From the NCBI RefSeq assembly GCF_024139115.2, contig NC_085140.1, positions 463,295,506 to 463,359,505 on the forward strand: a stretch of 64,000 bases of DNA. Reading direction: 5' to 3'. This stretch comes from Armigeres subalbatus (taxonomy: Eukaryota; Arthropoda; Insecta; Diptera; Culicidae). Both the position numbers and the translations under genes were made by a program. Positions 35,386 through 47,509 of the stretch are shown here, in pieces. Position 1 is the first letter of the stretch. Every line of letters begins with the position of its first letter. The notes under the pieces are model-generated. The model did not search any database and had not been told where the DNA came from. It worked only from the letters and a program-made list of their open reading frames with translations.

Positions 35386-35890
35386 GGTTCATTACCATAC
35401 CGCCACCGTTGTCTGCTCCATCGTCATTAAGAGTTTGTAGTGCTGCCGCCATCTTTGGATCACCTTACGCTCGTTTGTAAGAAGGTTCCCGTTTAATATC
35501 CTTACACATGTCGGGCTGTGGCACATAGCCCTTACATGAACGGTTTAACTTCTCATAGAACTTTCGTGCGTTATTAGCACTGTACAGTTGCTCCGTCTCT
35601 TCACGATGTCGATCTTCCTGGCCGGCGCTTTTTCCTCCGAAAAATCGAGTTTTGTCTGTTCCGCGCCCGTTTGTATCGTGCCTCGTTCGCCCTCGTGCGG
35701 TGTTGCAGCAATCTCGCCCATGCTGCATTCGCCTTCATACCAGTCATTTCTCTGATCCGGGGGCACCGTGCCTAGTACAGCAGTTGCGGTGCTTCCAATG
35801 GCGGATCGAATATCTCTCCAGCCCTCTTCAAGAGACGCTGTGCCTAGATGCTCTGCCGTTGGGAGTGTAACTTCCAGGTAGTCGAGGTAA
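35386..35890 (-). pseudogene. RTE-clade LINE connector fragment
   Basis: On the minus strand the frame reads VLGTVPPDQRNDWY, then NARKFYEKLNRSCKGYVPQ, PDMCKDIK and ERKVIQRWRQHYKLL. This is the region between endonuclease and RT in RTE elements. It is the same domain as the 29100-29360 piece. It abuts R1 fragment A head to head. Confidence 0.65.
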
Positions 35891-37830
35891 TCGTCTAAAC
35901 GTCGGTAAGTGCACAGAAAGAAAAATCCTTTATAAAATTAAAAAAACCATTGGTTAAAATAAAAAGTTTCGTTGGTTCTTTTTCGTAGAGCGTTGTATAT
36001 GTTTAGAACAAAAGTCAGTAAACTGTTAAAAAAAAAGTTTATATCTACTCGGCATCCACCTCTGAAATAAAAGTTTATGCACTTTTGAAATGGAGAGTAT
36101 TTAAAACTGTCAAACCTAAAAGATCACACTGTGGAAACAATAAAGGATTCTTTTTTTATTTTACAGGAAATTTCTCACATTTTCTTCCCAAGTTTCTCCA
36201 TTCCCCCTTTTTTGTTTTCCCGCAATTAACTTTTGAATAAAATATGTTTCTTAGGAAATATTTATTGCAGTTGTAATAAAACGTACAAAAACGGACATAT
36301 GTTGCGCATAGTCATAAATGATCGAAACATAAACATTAACATCCGTCCTCTGGCTCCTTTAGGATTCAGGACACCGATTTATCTGGAACCTCATATTGCA
36401 AAATATGCAACGGTACTCAATGTTCCCGATTTTGAAGGAGCTTTGGCCGCAAGATCCCTGCTGCGACTGCTGTTTTAAAACAAGAAATTCATAACTTTAA
36501 TCGCTATACAAAACCGCTGCTGAAATACAAACTTACCCCAATGACAGCCGAATGCACTCCCGGAATATTTTCTGCTTCTGGTCATTTCCCACTGCATGGA
36601 ACGAAAAGAAAACTATCCCGAATCTTTCCATGGCTGATTAAAATACTTTTAAATTAAACGAAATAACAAAAGTACTATTCCAACTAATAAAAACTAAGGA
36701 AATGAAAATTTTCCTTTACGTGCGGTGCGGTCACCAACATAATGTTTATATTGATTTTCATCCGTCACACTATGTAATCAAATGGGGATACAATGGTAGG
36801 TTTACATTTCATTAATGTCCAAAATTAGCATTAATGGGAAATATAAGTTTATTTTTTTAGGTTTATCATTTTTTTATACATTAAACCGAGTATTAAACTA
36901 TCAGTTATCAAAATTTTAATGAATTTGTAAATCTTTAAAGAGATGCATTTAATAAGGAACGAACTATTTATTAAGAGCTGGGGTATCTGAGTTTTTCTTT
37001 TTGAGCTATCATAATTATGTTTAATCTTTAACTAATTGTACCAAAAAATGTTTGCTGTTGAATAAATATTTTGAAAGAAATTCATAAATTGATAAAATTA
37101 CAAATTGACATGAAATTTGGCCTTTTAAAATGCCAGTGTTCTTGCAAACCGACCTCTTTTCTCTGTTTGGTTCAACCAGAGACGATGGTATTATATAGAG
37201 ACACGCGGAGAGAATAAAAGCAATTCTGGCTTCACGGCCAGCAGACAAAAAAATTCTGTGCGATCGGCAACATAAAAAATTGTGAGAACTTGAAGTGACT
37301 CTCAGTGTGAGCAGTTATTTCGCTTGCTCCAACTACATATTTTCTCTTGTTTAGCACCATTTCCTTATATTCAACAGTAAATATGATTAAATACCATATA
37401 TAAATTTGCTATGAGAACTCTGAAAACATCTTCATTCACTGAACTTTTCAAACTTTTTTATAATTTCTATAATGTTGATTACAATACCTATCTTGCATTT
37501 AGTACCGATTGGAAATGTTTGTTTACTTTGCTCGTTTGGTACCGCGTTCGACGGTTCGTTTGGTACTTTCGGCTTCACTGTTTGCGGGTCTCTATCTATA
37601 AACAACGTCTCTGGGTTCAACGGGTTTCGTTGAGTTTCTCTGAATTTGACACTTCTACAGTTATCAATCTGAAAGAAAGAACTTTTAAATTTACGGGAAA
37701 GAGACACGCAAAATATTTTTAAATCAAACAAATAACTTTCGTTTTAGAGAAAATCGCTTTTATACTGAACAAATTGTAGCACTTTTCAATTTAAAAGTGC
37801 TTTATATTTAATAAAACTATTTTTATTCTT
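35891..37830. other. Gene-free AT-rich DNA
   Basis: ORFs at 36233-36478 and 37411-37722 have no motif, splice context or codon bias I can support. A small hairpin (AGCACTTTT with its complement) is at about 37780-37803. Nothing else is seen. Confidence 0.35.
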
Positions 37831-37834
37831 TGTG

Positions 37835-38450
37835 TGTGCGGACGGTCGTGATGTCGGAGAAGAATTTACCGTCGATTAGAACGTGGTCGATTTGGTTTTC
37901 CGTTTCTTGATTAGGGGCCATCCACAAAGTACGTCACGCTCTTAGGGGGGAGGGGGAATTCCGTGCAACGTGACGATTCATATAAAATTTTTAGAGGTTT
38001 CATACAAAAAGTGTGACGAGGGGGGGTTGAAAATCGTCAATTTCTGCGTGACGTACTCTGTGGATCTTCCCTTAGGTGATTTCAAAGTGGCCTTGTGGAT
38101 ATTCTAGCGGGGAAAGGAAGTTCTTCGGACTACCATTCCGCGGGGGGCTACAAAGCGTATATGTATCGTTGGCCTTTATCGTTCGATACGGTGTGCAGAC
38201 TATCCGGTCCGATGACCGGTCTATACATTTCCTCACTTCCTACCTGAGCGTTCATGTCGCCGATGACGATTTTGACATCCCGCTGTGCTAGTGGGCATCC
38301 AGCTATGCACAGAACGCTCCTTTCTCGTCGTCGGGTCTCCCTTCGTGTGGGCAGTGCACGTTGATGATGCTGTAGTTGAATAAACGGCCTTTAATCCTCA
38401 GCTTGCACATCCTTGCGTTGATTGGCTGCCACCCAATCACTGTTACAATA
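37835..38450 (-). pseudogene. RTE-clade endonuclease fragment, split by a MITE
   Basis: The minus strand reads GRLFNYSIINVHCPHEGRPD (about 38390-38330), the middle of an RTE endonuclease. After the MITE at 37914-38071 it reads NQIDHVLIDGKFFSDI (37905-37850), the catalytic DHVL region near the domain end. Stops and frameshifts are present. Confidence 0.7.
37914..38071. mobile_element. Harbinger-like MITE with TTA duplication
   Basis: The ends GGGGCCATCCACAAAGTACG and GTACTCTGTGGATCTTCCC are inverted repeats flanked by TTA (37911-37913 and 38072-38074). Facing G-rich runs sit inside. A 158-bp element with GGG termini and a 3-bp TTA duplication fits PIF/Harbinger. It interrupts the RTE endonuclease fragment. 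Confidence 0.75.
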
Positions 38451-38669
38451 GAATTTGGATGACCAACGAATTACCCAACTGATTAAATTACAAAATATTG
38501 CATTATGTACAACACTATTCGATGCCGGTCAGCACCACTCACAACGCAAACTACAGTGAAGCAGTAGGAAAAAATGAAACGCATAAATCATCTAACACTC
38601 ATACAGCACATTTCCGGTACGAACGAGTACTAGAAAAGTATCTACTGGTTTTCAACCCGCCGCTGCCAG

Positions 38670-38933
38670 CATCCAGGCGCTATCGTATATGCGCAAATAG
38701 CCAGCATGAGTTAACCGTCGGAAATTTGTATGGCGACAGGCATCTAACGCGGGTTTTCTCAAAACTAGGGACTTTTCATGAAAAACTATTTGGTACCGGT
38801 TATGTAGGAAGGTGTCCGCTACTACGCCTACCAAATATTTTTTCAATGAAGGTGCTTAATTTTGAGAAATCGAACCTTAGATGCCTTTCGCCATACTGAT
38901 TTCAGAAAGTTAACTCCTAATGTGCCGCTGTAA
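38670..38933 (+). repeat. 264-bp MITE copy 2 (TATGGCGAAAG family)
   Basis: Direct-orientation copy of 26886-27149 with the same end points and length and scattered substitutions. Each copy retains the inner inverted repeats. Confidence 0.75.
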
Positions 38934-39310
38934 GTACGCTCAAAACAGGTGATTCATTTGTAGGCTACTGGACAATATAGACCAGCGTGATAATACCACC
39001 ATACCGTGTTGCTACTACCGAATGCAAAAAGGAAATGCCTTCTTAAGAAGAAGGCCACGCTACCTCGTTCGCATCGTGAGGAAAGCGTTGCGCCGTTCGA
39101 CTGCTGGCTGCTAGATCATAGCAAGGTGCTGAGTGTTTGGCGCCATTCGAAATCGCGCGTTCTTTATGGACGAAATCAAGAGATCGAAGTGGGCGCCGCG
39201 TGGGACCAAAGCGAAGGGGAGCCATCGGCGTGCGCGTTCCTGATTTACACACCGCGAGCGGTGGGGCGCTGCATCCGGAGTAATCTGCATGAGTCGCACA
39301 CATAAAAATA
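38934..39310. other. Unassigned GC-richer stretch
   Basis: Overlapping ORFs occur on both strands (39006-39305 plus, 39043-39354 minus), with no motif in either. It may be part of the repeat that carries the adjacent tandem units. Confidence 0.3.
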
Positions 39311-39609
39311 GTATTTTGGCCATTACTCTTGAGCCCATAGTCCGATCTGACCAATTTTCAATAGGAAACAATGGGAGAGTATTCTGCGTCGAATGCAACT
39401 TGTCGCGAGTAAATCGGTTAACGATAAGTGCCTGAAAAATGAGTGACATTTTTTTTACTCAATTTTCCTATAAAAGAAGTGGTATTTTGGCCATAACTTC
39501 CGAGCCCATAGTCCGATCTGACCAATTTTCAATAGGAAACAATGGTAGAGTATCCTGCGTCGAATGCAAAAATCGGTACCTAAAAAATGAGTGACATTTT
39601 TTTTTTTGG
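39311..39609 (+). repeat. Tandem duplication of a mosquito repeat, left of a CA array
   Basis: Two units of about 170 and 130 bp share ATTTTGGCCAT, GAGCCCATAGTCCGATCTGA, CAATTTTCAATAGGAAACAA and AATGAGTGACATTTTTTT. The second unit runs straight into the (CA)n array at 39616. Confidence 0.8.
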
Positions 39610-39615
39610 GTGGGT

Positions 39616-39682
<67 letters not shown>

Positions 39683-39704
39683 CACACACACACACACACA
39701 CACA
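39616..39704 (+). repeat. (CA)n microsatellite
   Basis: About 44 CA units with one AAAA interruption near 39679. The right border is the 5'-truncated start of R1 copy B. Confidence 0.95.
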
Positions 39705-42120
39705 TGCTGGAGGCGCTGGCTAAGCTGGAAGTAAGATTGTGCAACGAAGTACATTCCCATTCGTTAGTACATTCCCCAGAGATGGCAGGGAGTCCATCAT
39801 CGATGTCACGTTCTGCAGTCCGTCGACGGCGAGGAACATGAACTGGAGAGTTTGTGAAGAATATACACATAGCGATCACCAGGCGATCCGATATATTCTC
39901 AATCCAGTTGAAAACCGGAATTAGGGGATAGCGAAGTTGATTTTTCTCACAATCTGTACGTTAAACCTAACTTCGGAAGTGGTGCGCTGTTTTCATATCG
40001 CGAAAAGCTATTCAGCGCACCACTTCCGAAGTTTGGTTTAACGTTCGGATTGTGAGAAAAATCCAACTTCGCTAGCACCCAATTTCGGGTTTCAACTGGA
40101 TTGAGTATAGTGTTGGAACGCGAACGCCGACGGTACAACGGGAGATAAGGTCTAGTTGGCGAAGATGGAAGACGAAGGACTTCGAAAAGGATCTTTTTAT
40201 CGAAGCACTTCGAGTGGACAACGACGTTACAAACCTTGACGCAGACCAGCTGACGGAAACGCTAGCGAGGGCTTGCGATGCGACGATGCCGAGGAAATTG
40301 GAGCCAACGAATTGCCGACGGCCAAGTTACTGGTGGAACGAAAATCTTGCCAACCTTCGTGCTGCCTGTCTCAGAGCTAGGAGACACGTTCAGAGGGCAC
40401 GGTCTGAAATGGTCAGAGAGGAGCGAAAGATAGTTTTCCGTGAAGCTAGAGCGGCTTTCAAACGGGCGATCCAAATCAGCAAGTCTAACTGCTTCAAGGA
40501 GTTGTGTCGGGAAGCTGACGCTGATCCTTGGGGTAACGCTTATCCAGTTGTAACAAAGAAGATCAGGGGTCCAGCGACGCCAGCCGAAATGTGTCCGGAC
40601 AAGCTGAAGATCATCGTGGACGGTCTTTTCCCGCAGCATGGTTCTACGACGTGGCCGCGTACGCCGTACGAAGATGAAGACCGAGTAACCGCTGTAGGTA
40701 TGCAAGTCACCAATGACGAGCTATTATCAGTGGCGAAAGGTTTGAAGTTGAAAAAAGCTCCGGGTCCGGATGGAATTCCAAATGTGGCTCTAAAATCCGC
40801 GATTTTGGTGTTCCCGGATCTGTTCAGGATGGTGCTGCAGAAGTGTTTAGTAGACGGTAATTTTCCGGACACGTGGAAGATCCAGAAACTGGTGCTGCTT
40901 CCGAAACCAGGAAAACCGCCGGGGAATCCAGCATCGTATAGGCCCATATGTCTATAGCTTCTGGAAAGGGTTATCCTTAATAGGCTTACACAGTTCACGG
41001 AGGGTGAGACTGGCTTATCGGAAAAACAGTTCGGATTCCGCAAAGGCAGATCGACTGTGGATGCAATCAGGACAGTCATTGAAGATGCAGAGAGGGCGTC
41101 CAAGAAGAAGAGGAGCGGCAATCGGTTCTGCGCGGTAGTGACGATTGACGTCAAAAACACGTTCAATAGTGCCAGCTGGGAGGCCATCGCCGCAGCGCTG
41201 CATGGAATGCGAATCCCCGACTTCCTGTGTAAGATCCTTAGGAGCTACTTCCTGAACCGGATTCTGATTTACGACACGAACTCGGGGCAGAAGTCGATCA
41301 GGGTTACGGCGGGCGTTCCACAAGGGTCCATACTAGGCCCGACGTTATGGAATGTGATGTACAACGGGGTGCTGATGCTGAAGTTGCCCAAAGGTGTAAA
41401 GATTTACGGATTCGCGGATGATGTCGTCCAAACGATAACCGGTGAGTCACTGGAGGAGGTGGAAATGCTGGTGGCGGAAACGACCGACGCAGTAGAAACC
41501 TGGATGAATGGAGTCAAGCTGCAGCTGGCTCATCACAAAACGGAAGTGATGATGGTCAGCAACTGCAAAGTAATCCAGCGGATGCAGATTACCATCGGAG
41601 GGCACGACATCCCGTCGGTGCGGACTCTGAGACATCTAGGTGTGATGATTGATGACCGGTTGAACTTCAACACCCACGTGGACTATTCCTGTGAAAAGGC
41701 GGCTCAAATGATCAGTGCGTTAGCAAGGATCATGCCGAACGTCGGCGGTCCGAAAGGCAGCAGTAGGCGTCTTCTTGCGTAAGTATCATCCTCGATACTA
41801 AGGTACGGAGTTCCAGCCTGGGGAGCTGCGCTCAAGACGAAACGTAACCTGAGGAAGCTGAATAGCGTGTTTCGTCTAATGGCCATTCGAGTCGCGAGTG
41901 CGTACCGAACTATTTCGTCGGAGGCAGTTTGCGTTATCGCAGGGATGATTCCAGTCTGCATAACCCTAGCAGAGGACATCGAGTGCTACCAACGGAGGGA
42001 TACCAGAAATGTGAGGAAGGCGGTGAGACTGGACTCTATGGTGAAGTGGCAGCAGGAGTGGGACAATGCGGATAATGGAAGGTGGACCCATCGGCTCACC
42101 TGGGTACCTGGGTACCTGGT
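39705..42120 (+). pseudogene. R1-clade LINE copy B, 5'-truncated
   Basis: It begins inside the endonuclease (LEALAKLEVRLCNE), then ESIIDVTFCSP and THSDHQAIRY, where a MITE interrupts (39896-40105). It continues with a 247-residue frame (40214-40957: LKKAPGPDGIPNVALK, LLPKPGKPPGNPASYRPICL) and, after a stop near 40957, a second frame (41057-41782: VTIDVKNTFNSASWEAI, GVPQGSILGPTLWNVMYNG, FADDVVQTI, LAHHKTE, LGVMIDD). The catalytic FADD is intact. The C-terminal tail (42040-42100: DNADNGRWTHRLTW) ends in a short tandem of CTGGGTAC at 42096-42130. R1-clade ORF2 normally continues about 100 residues with a CCHC motif, missing here. Confidence 0.85.
39896..40105. mobile_element. Foldback MITE inside R1 copy B
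   Basis: Arms of about 95 bp: TTCTCAATCCAGTTGAAAAC...GGTGCGCTG against CAGCGCACCACTTCCGAAGT...TTCAACTGGATTGAG. The flanks repeat TATA (39892-39895 and 40106-40109; exact length ambiguous). Removing the insert gives CGATATAGTG, which continues the R1 frame as IRYSVGT. Confidence 0.75.
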
Positions 42121-42213
42121 ACCTGGGCATCCTCCACAGTAATTGTCCCTTACCGCGTCATGCTGGGCTCTGGCGTGGTGGACCTCTTTTCCCGAGCAAC
42201 TCGTGGGACCAAA

Positions 42214-43830
42214 ATGGAAAACCAAGGCAATTCTTCAACTAGTGGTAGTAGTGTAGGCGACAACCCCTTCGCAAGAGGTGGGTTGTTCAGGTCTCCGCCT
42301 AGGAGGCCAGAGGCAATAGTCGGCAGCTCAGTGCGCAGCGCCAGCGTGGGTCACTTAACCTTCTTCTCAGCTAAAAAAACGCCGGTAGAGGTTATTGACG
42401 GCCCATGGCTTGTGGAGGCGATGAACCGCAAACGCGATGGGCTTTCGGCCTTCGAGGTGGCGACGGAACAGCTGGACGCCATCATCGACTTTGCGTCATC
42501 GAAGCATAATATCAGTAAGGACCTCAAGAGGAGCTTGCTGAAACTTCGAAAGTCGATGTTGGACGCCAAGCTGGAAACGGCGGTCGGGACGGCCAAGTGC
42601 GAACCCGTGAAATCTGTGGAGTCGAGGTCTACCCAGACTGAGGCCCAAGAATTCGCGGATTTGGGCAAGGTCGAATCGACCGAGGGCGTGCCAGCGAAGA
42701 CGGTGGTGCCAAAGTCTACCCAGACTGAGGCTCAAGTATTAACAGGCATCGTCAGGGGTGACTGCTCCAACGGAGCAGACACAAAACGGGGAGACAGTCT
42801 CCAGGGATGAGCTCCCTGGGGCCGCCCCAAAACGCGGAGGGTTACAACTGAACAAGGGTAGTGGAGCTAGGAAGCTGAACCCCGGCCAGGTACCTCCAAA
42901 ACCGGGGGAGGAAGGACTTGGAATGGTCCGTCCACCCAGGAAAGACGGTGGTAAGGGGTTACAGCAGGCTGAGAGCTTTCAGCCGCCCCAGACCAGGGAA
43001 ATAGAGGGGGATGACGCCTCCTGGACCCTGGTCAAGAACAAGAGGAAACCGAAGACGCCAAGGGCCGAAAAGAAGGCCCAGGTGAATGAGGGTAGCAAGA
43101 AGTCTAGGGTAGGCGCCAATCGCTCCAGGGGCGATGCTCTAGTCATCAAAACGGACGAGGCTAAGTACTCGGACGTCTTGAGGGCGATGACGAGTGACGT
43201 CAAGCCCGGTGAACTCGGCGCCGATGTACGTTGAACAAGACGTACCTGGATGGGCGAGATGATCCTCGAGCTAAAGCGGGGCGTCTCGCAAAAGGGCGCC
43301 GCCTACAAGAAGTTGGCGGAGGAAGTCCTAGGCGAGACGGTCAAGGTGAGGGCACTCACGACGGAGGTGAATCTAAGGGTTAAAGACCTGGACGAGATCA
43401 CCGAAGTCGAAGAGCTCGTCACGGCACTGCGGCGACAGTGCGAATGGAGGCGTCCACCGCAGCCGTTCGGCTACGGAAAGGTCCGGCAGGGACACAGGTA
43501 GCATTGGTTCGGCTACCTGCAGCGGACGCCTCCAAGGTAGTCAAGTTAGGGAGCGTCAAGGTGGGGTGGTCGGTATGTCCTATGGGCATATATGAGCAAC
43601 CCGAAGTTTGCTTCAAGTGCCTGGAACCGGGGCACAAGCAATGGGACTGCAAATGCCCTGACAGAAGCAAGCTCTGTCGACGCTGCTGATTGGCTGGACA
43701 TAAGGCACAATGCTGCACGAACCCTCCCAACTGTTTGATCTGTTCCAGCAAAGCTGCGAACAGCAAGCATCCCATGGGGGGTTCGAAGTGCCCGGCGTTT
43801 AAGCGTGCTGCAAAATCACAGTGCAGGTAA
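42214..43830 (+). pseudogene. R1 copy C ORF1 (gag-like, zinc knuckles), frameshifted
   Basis: It starts at ATG 42214 in good context (ACCAAAATGG) with MENQGNSSTSGSSVGDNPF. The first frame runs to 42810, then shifts to 42758-43234 (basic region, then RSRGDALVIKTDEAKYSDVL). It shifts again to 43250-43501 (GEMILELKRGVSQKGAAYKK) and 43438-43689 (ALVRLPAADASKVVKLG). CCHC knuckles follow: CFKCLEPGHKQWDC, then CRRC-stop-LAGHKAQCC with a TGA inside, then a third Cys-rich knuckle with HPMGGSKC. The domain order matches R1-clade ORF1, an RNA-binding protein of the LINE particle. At least three frameshifts and one stop break it. Confidence 0.85.
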
Positions 43831-46800
43831 CGCAGCTAAACCTGAACCACTGTGATGCAGCCCAGCAACTGCTGTGTCAGACAGTTGCTGAATGGGAGAC
43901 GGATATCGCCATCATAGCAGATCCTTACCGGGTACCCGCCAGGAACAGTAATTGGGTCACCGATGGGTCTAAAATGGCGGCGATCAGGACAACGGGGAAA
44001 TACCCAGTCCAAGAGTTGGTGTCTTCGACACACGAGGGCTTCGTCATTGCCAAAATCAACGGGGTCTTCTTCTGCAGCTGCTATGCATCTCCTCGATGGT
44101 CGATCGAGCAGTTCGGTCGAATGCTAGATTGTTTGACGGCTAACTTGATGGGGCGTAGGCCGGTGGTGATAGCGGGGGACTTCAACGCTTGGGCCGTGGA
44201 ATGGGGAAGCCGATCCACGAATCAACGGGGGCAGATCCTGCTGGAATCACTGGCCATGTTGGATGTGGACTTGGCTAATGTCGGTACCAAAAGTACCTAC
44301 AGCTGGAACGGTGCCGAGTCGATTATCGACGTTACGTTCTGGAGCCCTGGCCAAACGAGTAGTTCGAACTGGAGGATAGATGATGGCTACACTCACAGCG
44401 ACCACCTGGCGGTTCGCTACAGTATCGACTATACGACCAGCATTCAGCGGACGGAAGAAGGGGCGAGGCCTAGTCCTCGTATGTGTTAGACATCATACTT
44501 CGACGACGAGGTGTTTAAGGAAGCGCTCCGCCGCGATCACAATACTCTCGGTCTGAGCGGCGAGCAGCTGGTAACAGTACTCTCGCGTGCATGCGATGCC
44601 ACCATGCCTAGGAAAGTCCACCCTAGGAATGGGAGACCACCGGCTTACTGGTGGACTCAAGCAATTGCGAACCTGCGCCGCGCCTGCCTACGGGCAAGGA
44701 GGCGGATGCAGCGAGCACGCACAGAAGAGGAGCGTGTTGAGCGACGGGTGGCGTTCGTGGCTGCTAGAGCCGCTCTGAAGACTGAGATTAGATCAAGCAA
44801 AAAAGCCTGCTTCGAGGGCCTGTGTCAAAGTGCCAACGCGAATCCATGGGATGACGCCTATAGGGTCGTAATGGCCTAGACACGTGGGGCGATGGCCCCC
44901 ACAGAGCGGTCTCCAGAGATACTGGAGAGGATCATCGCGGGGCTCTTCCCACGTCACGACCCAAGTCCCTGGCCTCCCTTTGTGGAGCTGCCACAGGCCA
45001 GGGTGGCCGACGAGGGAAGAGTAACGGTGGCGGAACTTGTGGGGATTGCACAGTCCCTTAGTGTAGGTAAGGCGCCAGGACCGGATGGTATTCCGAACCT
45101 GGCCATCAAAGCGGCCATTGCTGAGGCTCCTGAGATGTTCAGATCTGTCATGCAGAGATGCCTGGACGAGGGAGTCTTCCCTGAAGCATGGAAAAGGCAG
45201 AGCTTGGTCCTATTGCCAAAGGCGGGAAAACCACCGGGGGATCCGTCGGCATGTACACCAATATGCCTGCTTGATACGGCGGGAAGGTGCTCGAGAAGAT
45301 CATCCTCAACAGGTTGTTGATACGCACGGAGGGTGCGGATGGTCTATCGAGTAACCAGTTTGGCTTCCGAAAGGGTAAGTCGACCGTAGACGCTATCTTG
45401 TCGGTTACCAAATCCGTGGAGATAGCTATCCAGCGTAAGAGGAGGGGAGTTCGCTACTGTGCAGTAGTGACTCTCGACGTGAGGAATGCTTTAAATAGTG
45501 CCAGTTGGGCAGCTATTGCAGATGCGCTCCTGCGTCTTGGAATTCCCGAGTACCTGTACAAGATTCTCGGAAGCTACCCAACTAACATTTAATGTCAATG
45601 TAAATGTTATTTCAACTCATCTATACGGCTTCAAGCTGAATATGTGTGCTATACATATGATCAAGAACTTCTATTCAATGCTTTTACCAGCAAATCTGGC
45701 GAATCTATTCAGCTGTTTTTGTCGTGTCTGCACAACTACTTTACAGCATGTTACACAATTTTTTCTCAATCTTTACTAAACCATTTAGTAATATAATTCG
45801 CTTCAATAGCGCTTATTCAGATTTTTTGAATCTGTTAAATAAGTTTTATACAGCCACTGAATTCAATTTGATTAAATATTATTTGAGAGGAGAGTAAGTT
45901 TTAGAGTTTATTCAATGTGTTTTGTGGAAACTCAAATATCAATTTTGTTGCTACCTAGATTCGAACTCCTGATCTCCTGATTCAATGGCCGCTGCTCTAT
46001 CATCACCGTCACTAGACATATGTAAATAACAAAGAAAATTATGGATGTACTTCTTCGCATACCCTATAGGTTGTTTTTTACTAACGCTATTTTCAGATTC
46101 ATGGTGTATACCCGTTAGAAAGCGGCCTCCTTGATGCTTTCAGCCCATAAGTTTAAAAATTATGCTTTCAGCATTATTTCAACCATTATTCAAACATCTA
46201 TCAGCATGTTCTGTTGGCTAACTTATATGCATCATGAATCGCTGAAATTGTTTTTAGGCAACATTTTCTCACCTGTATAGATGCTACTCTGCTGCTAATC
46301 GTTTAACAGTAGCCGTCAACAGAAATATCGCTTCTAAATGGCTTGTTTTCTTACGCTATCTGCTAGCATTAATGACAGCGCTTTGTCAGAAGCTATAAGA
46401 GCAGGTAAATACCTTTGTAGCTGCATTTACAGAAACCAATAGCTCATACACAGCTCAGCAACAAAAATCAAATGTAAACAATGCGGTTTTGACATTCCAT
46501 ACTGAAAAGCTATTAAAAGAAGCAGTATAAGGTTTACTTAAACGTTGTGTAATCTTCAAAGATACAGAAGTAGCCTGAAAGCTTCGTTAGTTCATTTTAT
46601 AGAGCCCATTACGCTATATTGTTAGTGCTATAACAACAGCGAAAAACGACGATTTCATTGTGAATGCTACCCACCGTGATATAGGAAGTTGCTAACAAGC
46701 AACTCTAGTTACATAGATGAGCTCTTAACGGGTAAGCTTTGTTGCTAATTCAGACAGAGCTGTTTTATAACTATATGAAAGCTGCATAAACGATAAAAGA

Positions 46801-47509
46801 TTAAATATATTCAGCACACTGACTAGCTGATAGATATTTGGATAATAGTCGAGTTGAAGTTTAAGGGATTATTTGCGGAGGCTTTTCTTTTATTCAGTAT
46901 TGGCTGCTTTTATTCAAATATTATACAGCCAAAGGCTAGAAGTTGAAGCTTTTAGCACCAAAATTGTTAGTTGGGTACTTCCAGAATCGAGTACTGGTAT
47001 ACGACACGGAGGCGGGTCGTAAGTGCGTTGACATAACCTCAGGGGTTCCGCAAGGTTCCATACTGGGTCCGGTGTTATGGAACGTCATGTACGACGGTGT
47101 CTTGAGGTTGAAGTTCCCGATGGGCGTGGTAATTGTCGGCTTCGCTGACGATATTACGCTGGAGGTCTACGGCGAATCGATCGAAGAGGTGGAGTTGACT
47201 GCAGCCCACTCGATCGCAATTGTGGAGGAGTGGATGAGTTCCAGGAAGTTAGAACTGGCTCACCACAAGACTGAGATGGTTGTTGTTAACAACCGAAAGT
47301 CGGAGCAACAAGCGGTGATAAGGGCAGGCAACTGCACGGTCAACTCTGAACGCTCCATCTTGGGGGTAATGATCGACGATAAGCTTACCTTTGGTAGCCA
47401 CAAGTGGCCGCGTGAAGAACAACACGGTATCGTCGCTTTCGCGGCGTCGGTCAACCGGACGGGTTCCGCGGTACCGCGTCGGCAAGTCCCTCTGTGTGCT
47501 GACGAATAG
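43821..47509 (+). pseudogene. R1 copy C ORF2 (endonuclease-RT), broken and interrupted
   Basis: The endonuclease frame 43821-44489 has TQLNLNHCDAAQQLL, VIAGDFNAWAVEWGS and SDHLAVRY. A TAG at about 44487 ends it. The connector frame 44511-44879 ends in a TAG. The RT frame 44892-45320 has VGKAPGPDGIPNLAIK and LLPKAGKPPGDPS. A frameshift leads to 45287-45592 (SSNQFGFRKGKSTVDAI, VTLDVRNALNSASWAAI, YKILGSY). After the inserted element the frame resumes at 46976 with FQNRVLVYD, then GVPQGSILGPVLWNVMYDG, GFADDITLEVYG (catalytic FADD), LAHHKTE and LGVMIDDKLTFG. The C-terminal part is lost. Confidence 0.88.
45577..46975. mobile_element. 1399-bp TA-flanked DNA element, copy 1
   Basis: The ends CCCAACTAACATTT and AATTGTTAGTTGGG are inverted repeats, with TA on each side (45575-45576 and 46976-46977). 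Removing the element and one TA rejoins the R1 frame exactly (GSY then FQNRV). No ORF longer than noise and no transposase are present. A tRNA-like module lies at 45955-46016 on the minus strand (B-box-like AGTTCGAATCT, with GATAGAGCAGCGGCC upstream). A diverged copy is at 59158-60516. Superfamily is not assigned. Confidence 0.85.

Noticed and set aside
37411..37722. 103-codon plus-strand ORF
   Set aside because: AT-rich sequence with an overlapping minus ORF of similar length; no motif or neighbouring exon.
39580..39879. Poly-Val/Cys and poly-Thr/His ORFs at the CA arrays
   Set aside because: Direct translation of (CA)n and (TG)n repeats.
45955..46016. Genuine tRNA gene within the TA-type element
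   Set aside because: The acceptor stem does not pair and the same degraded sequence recurs in copy 2, so it is part of the mobile element.
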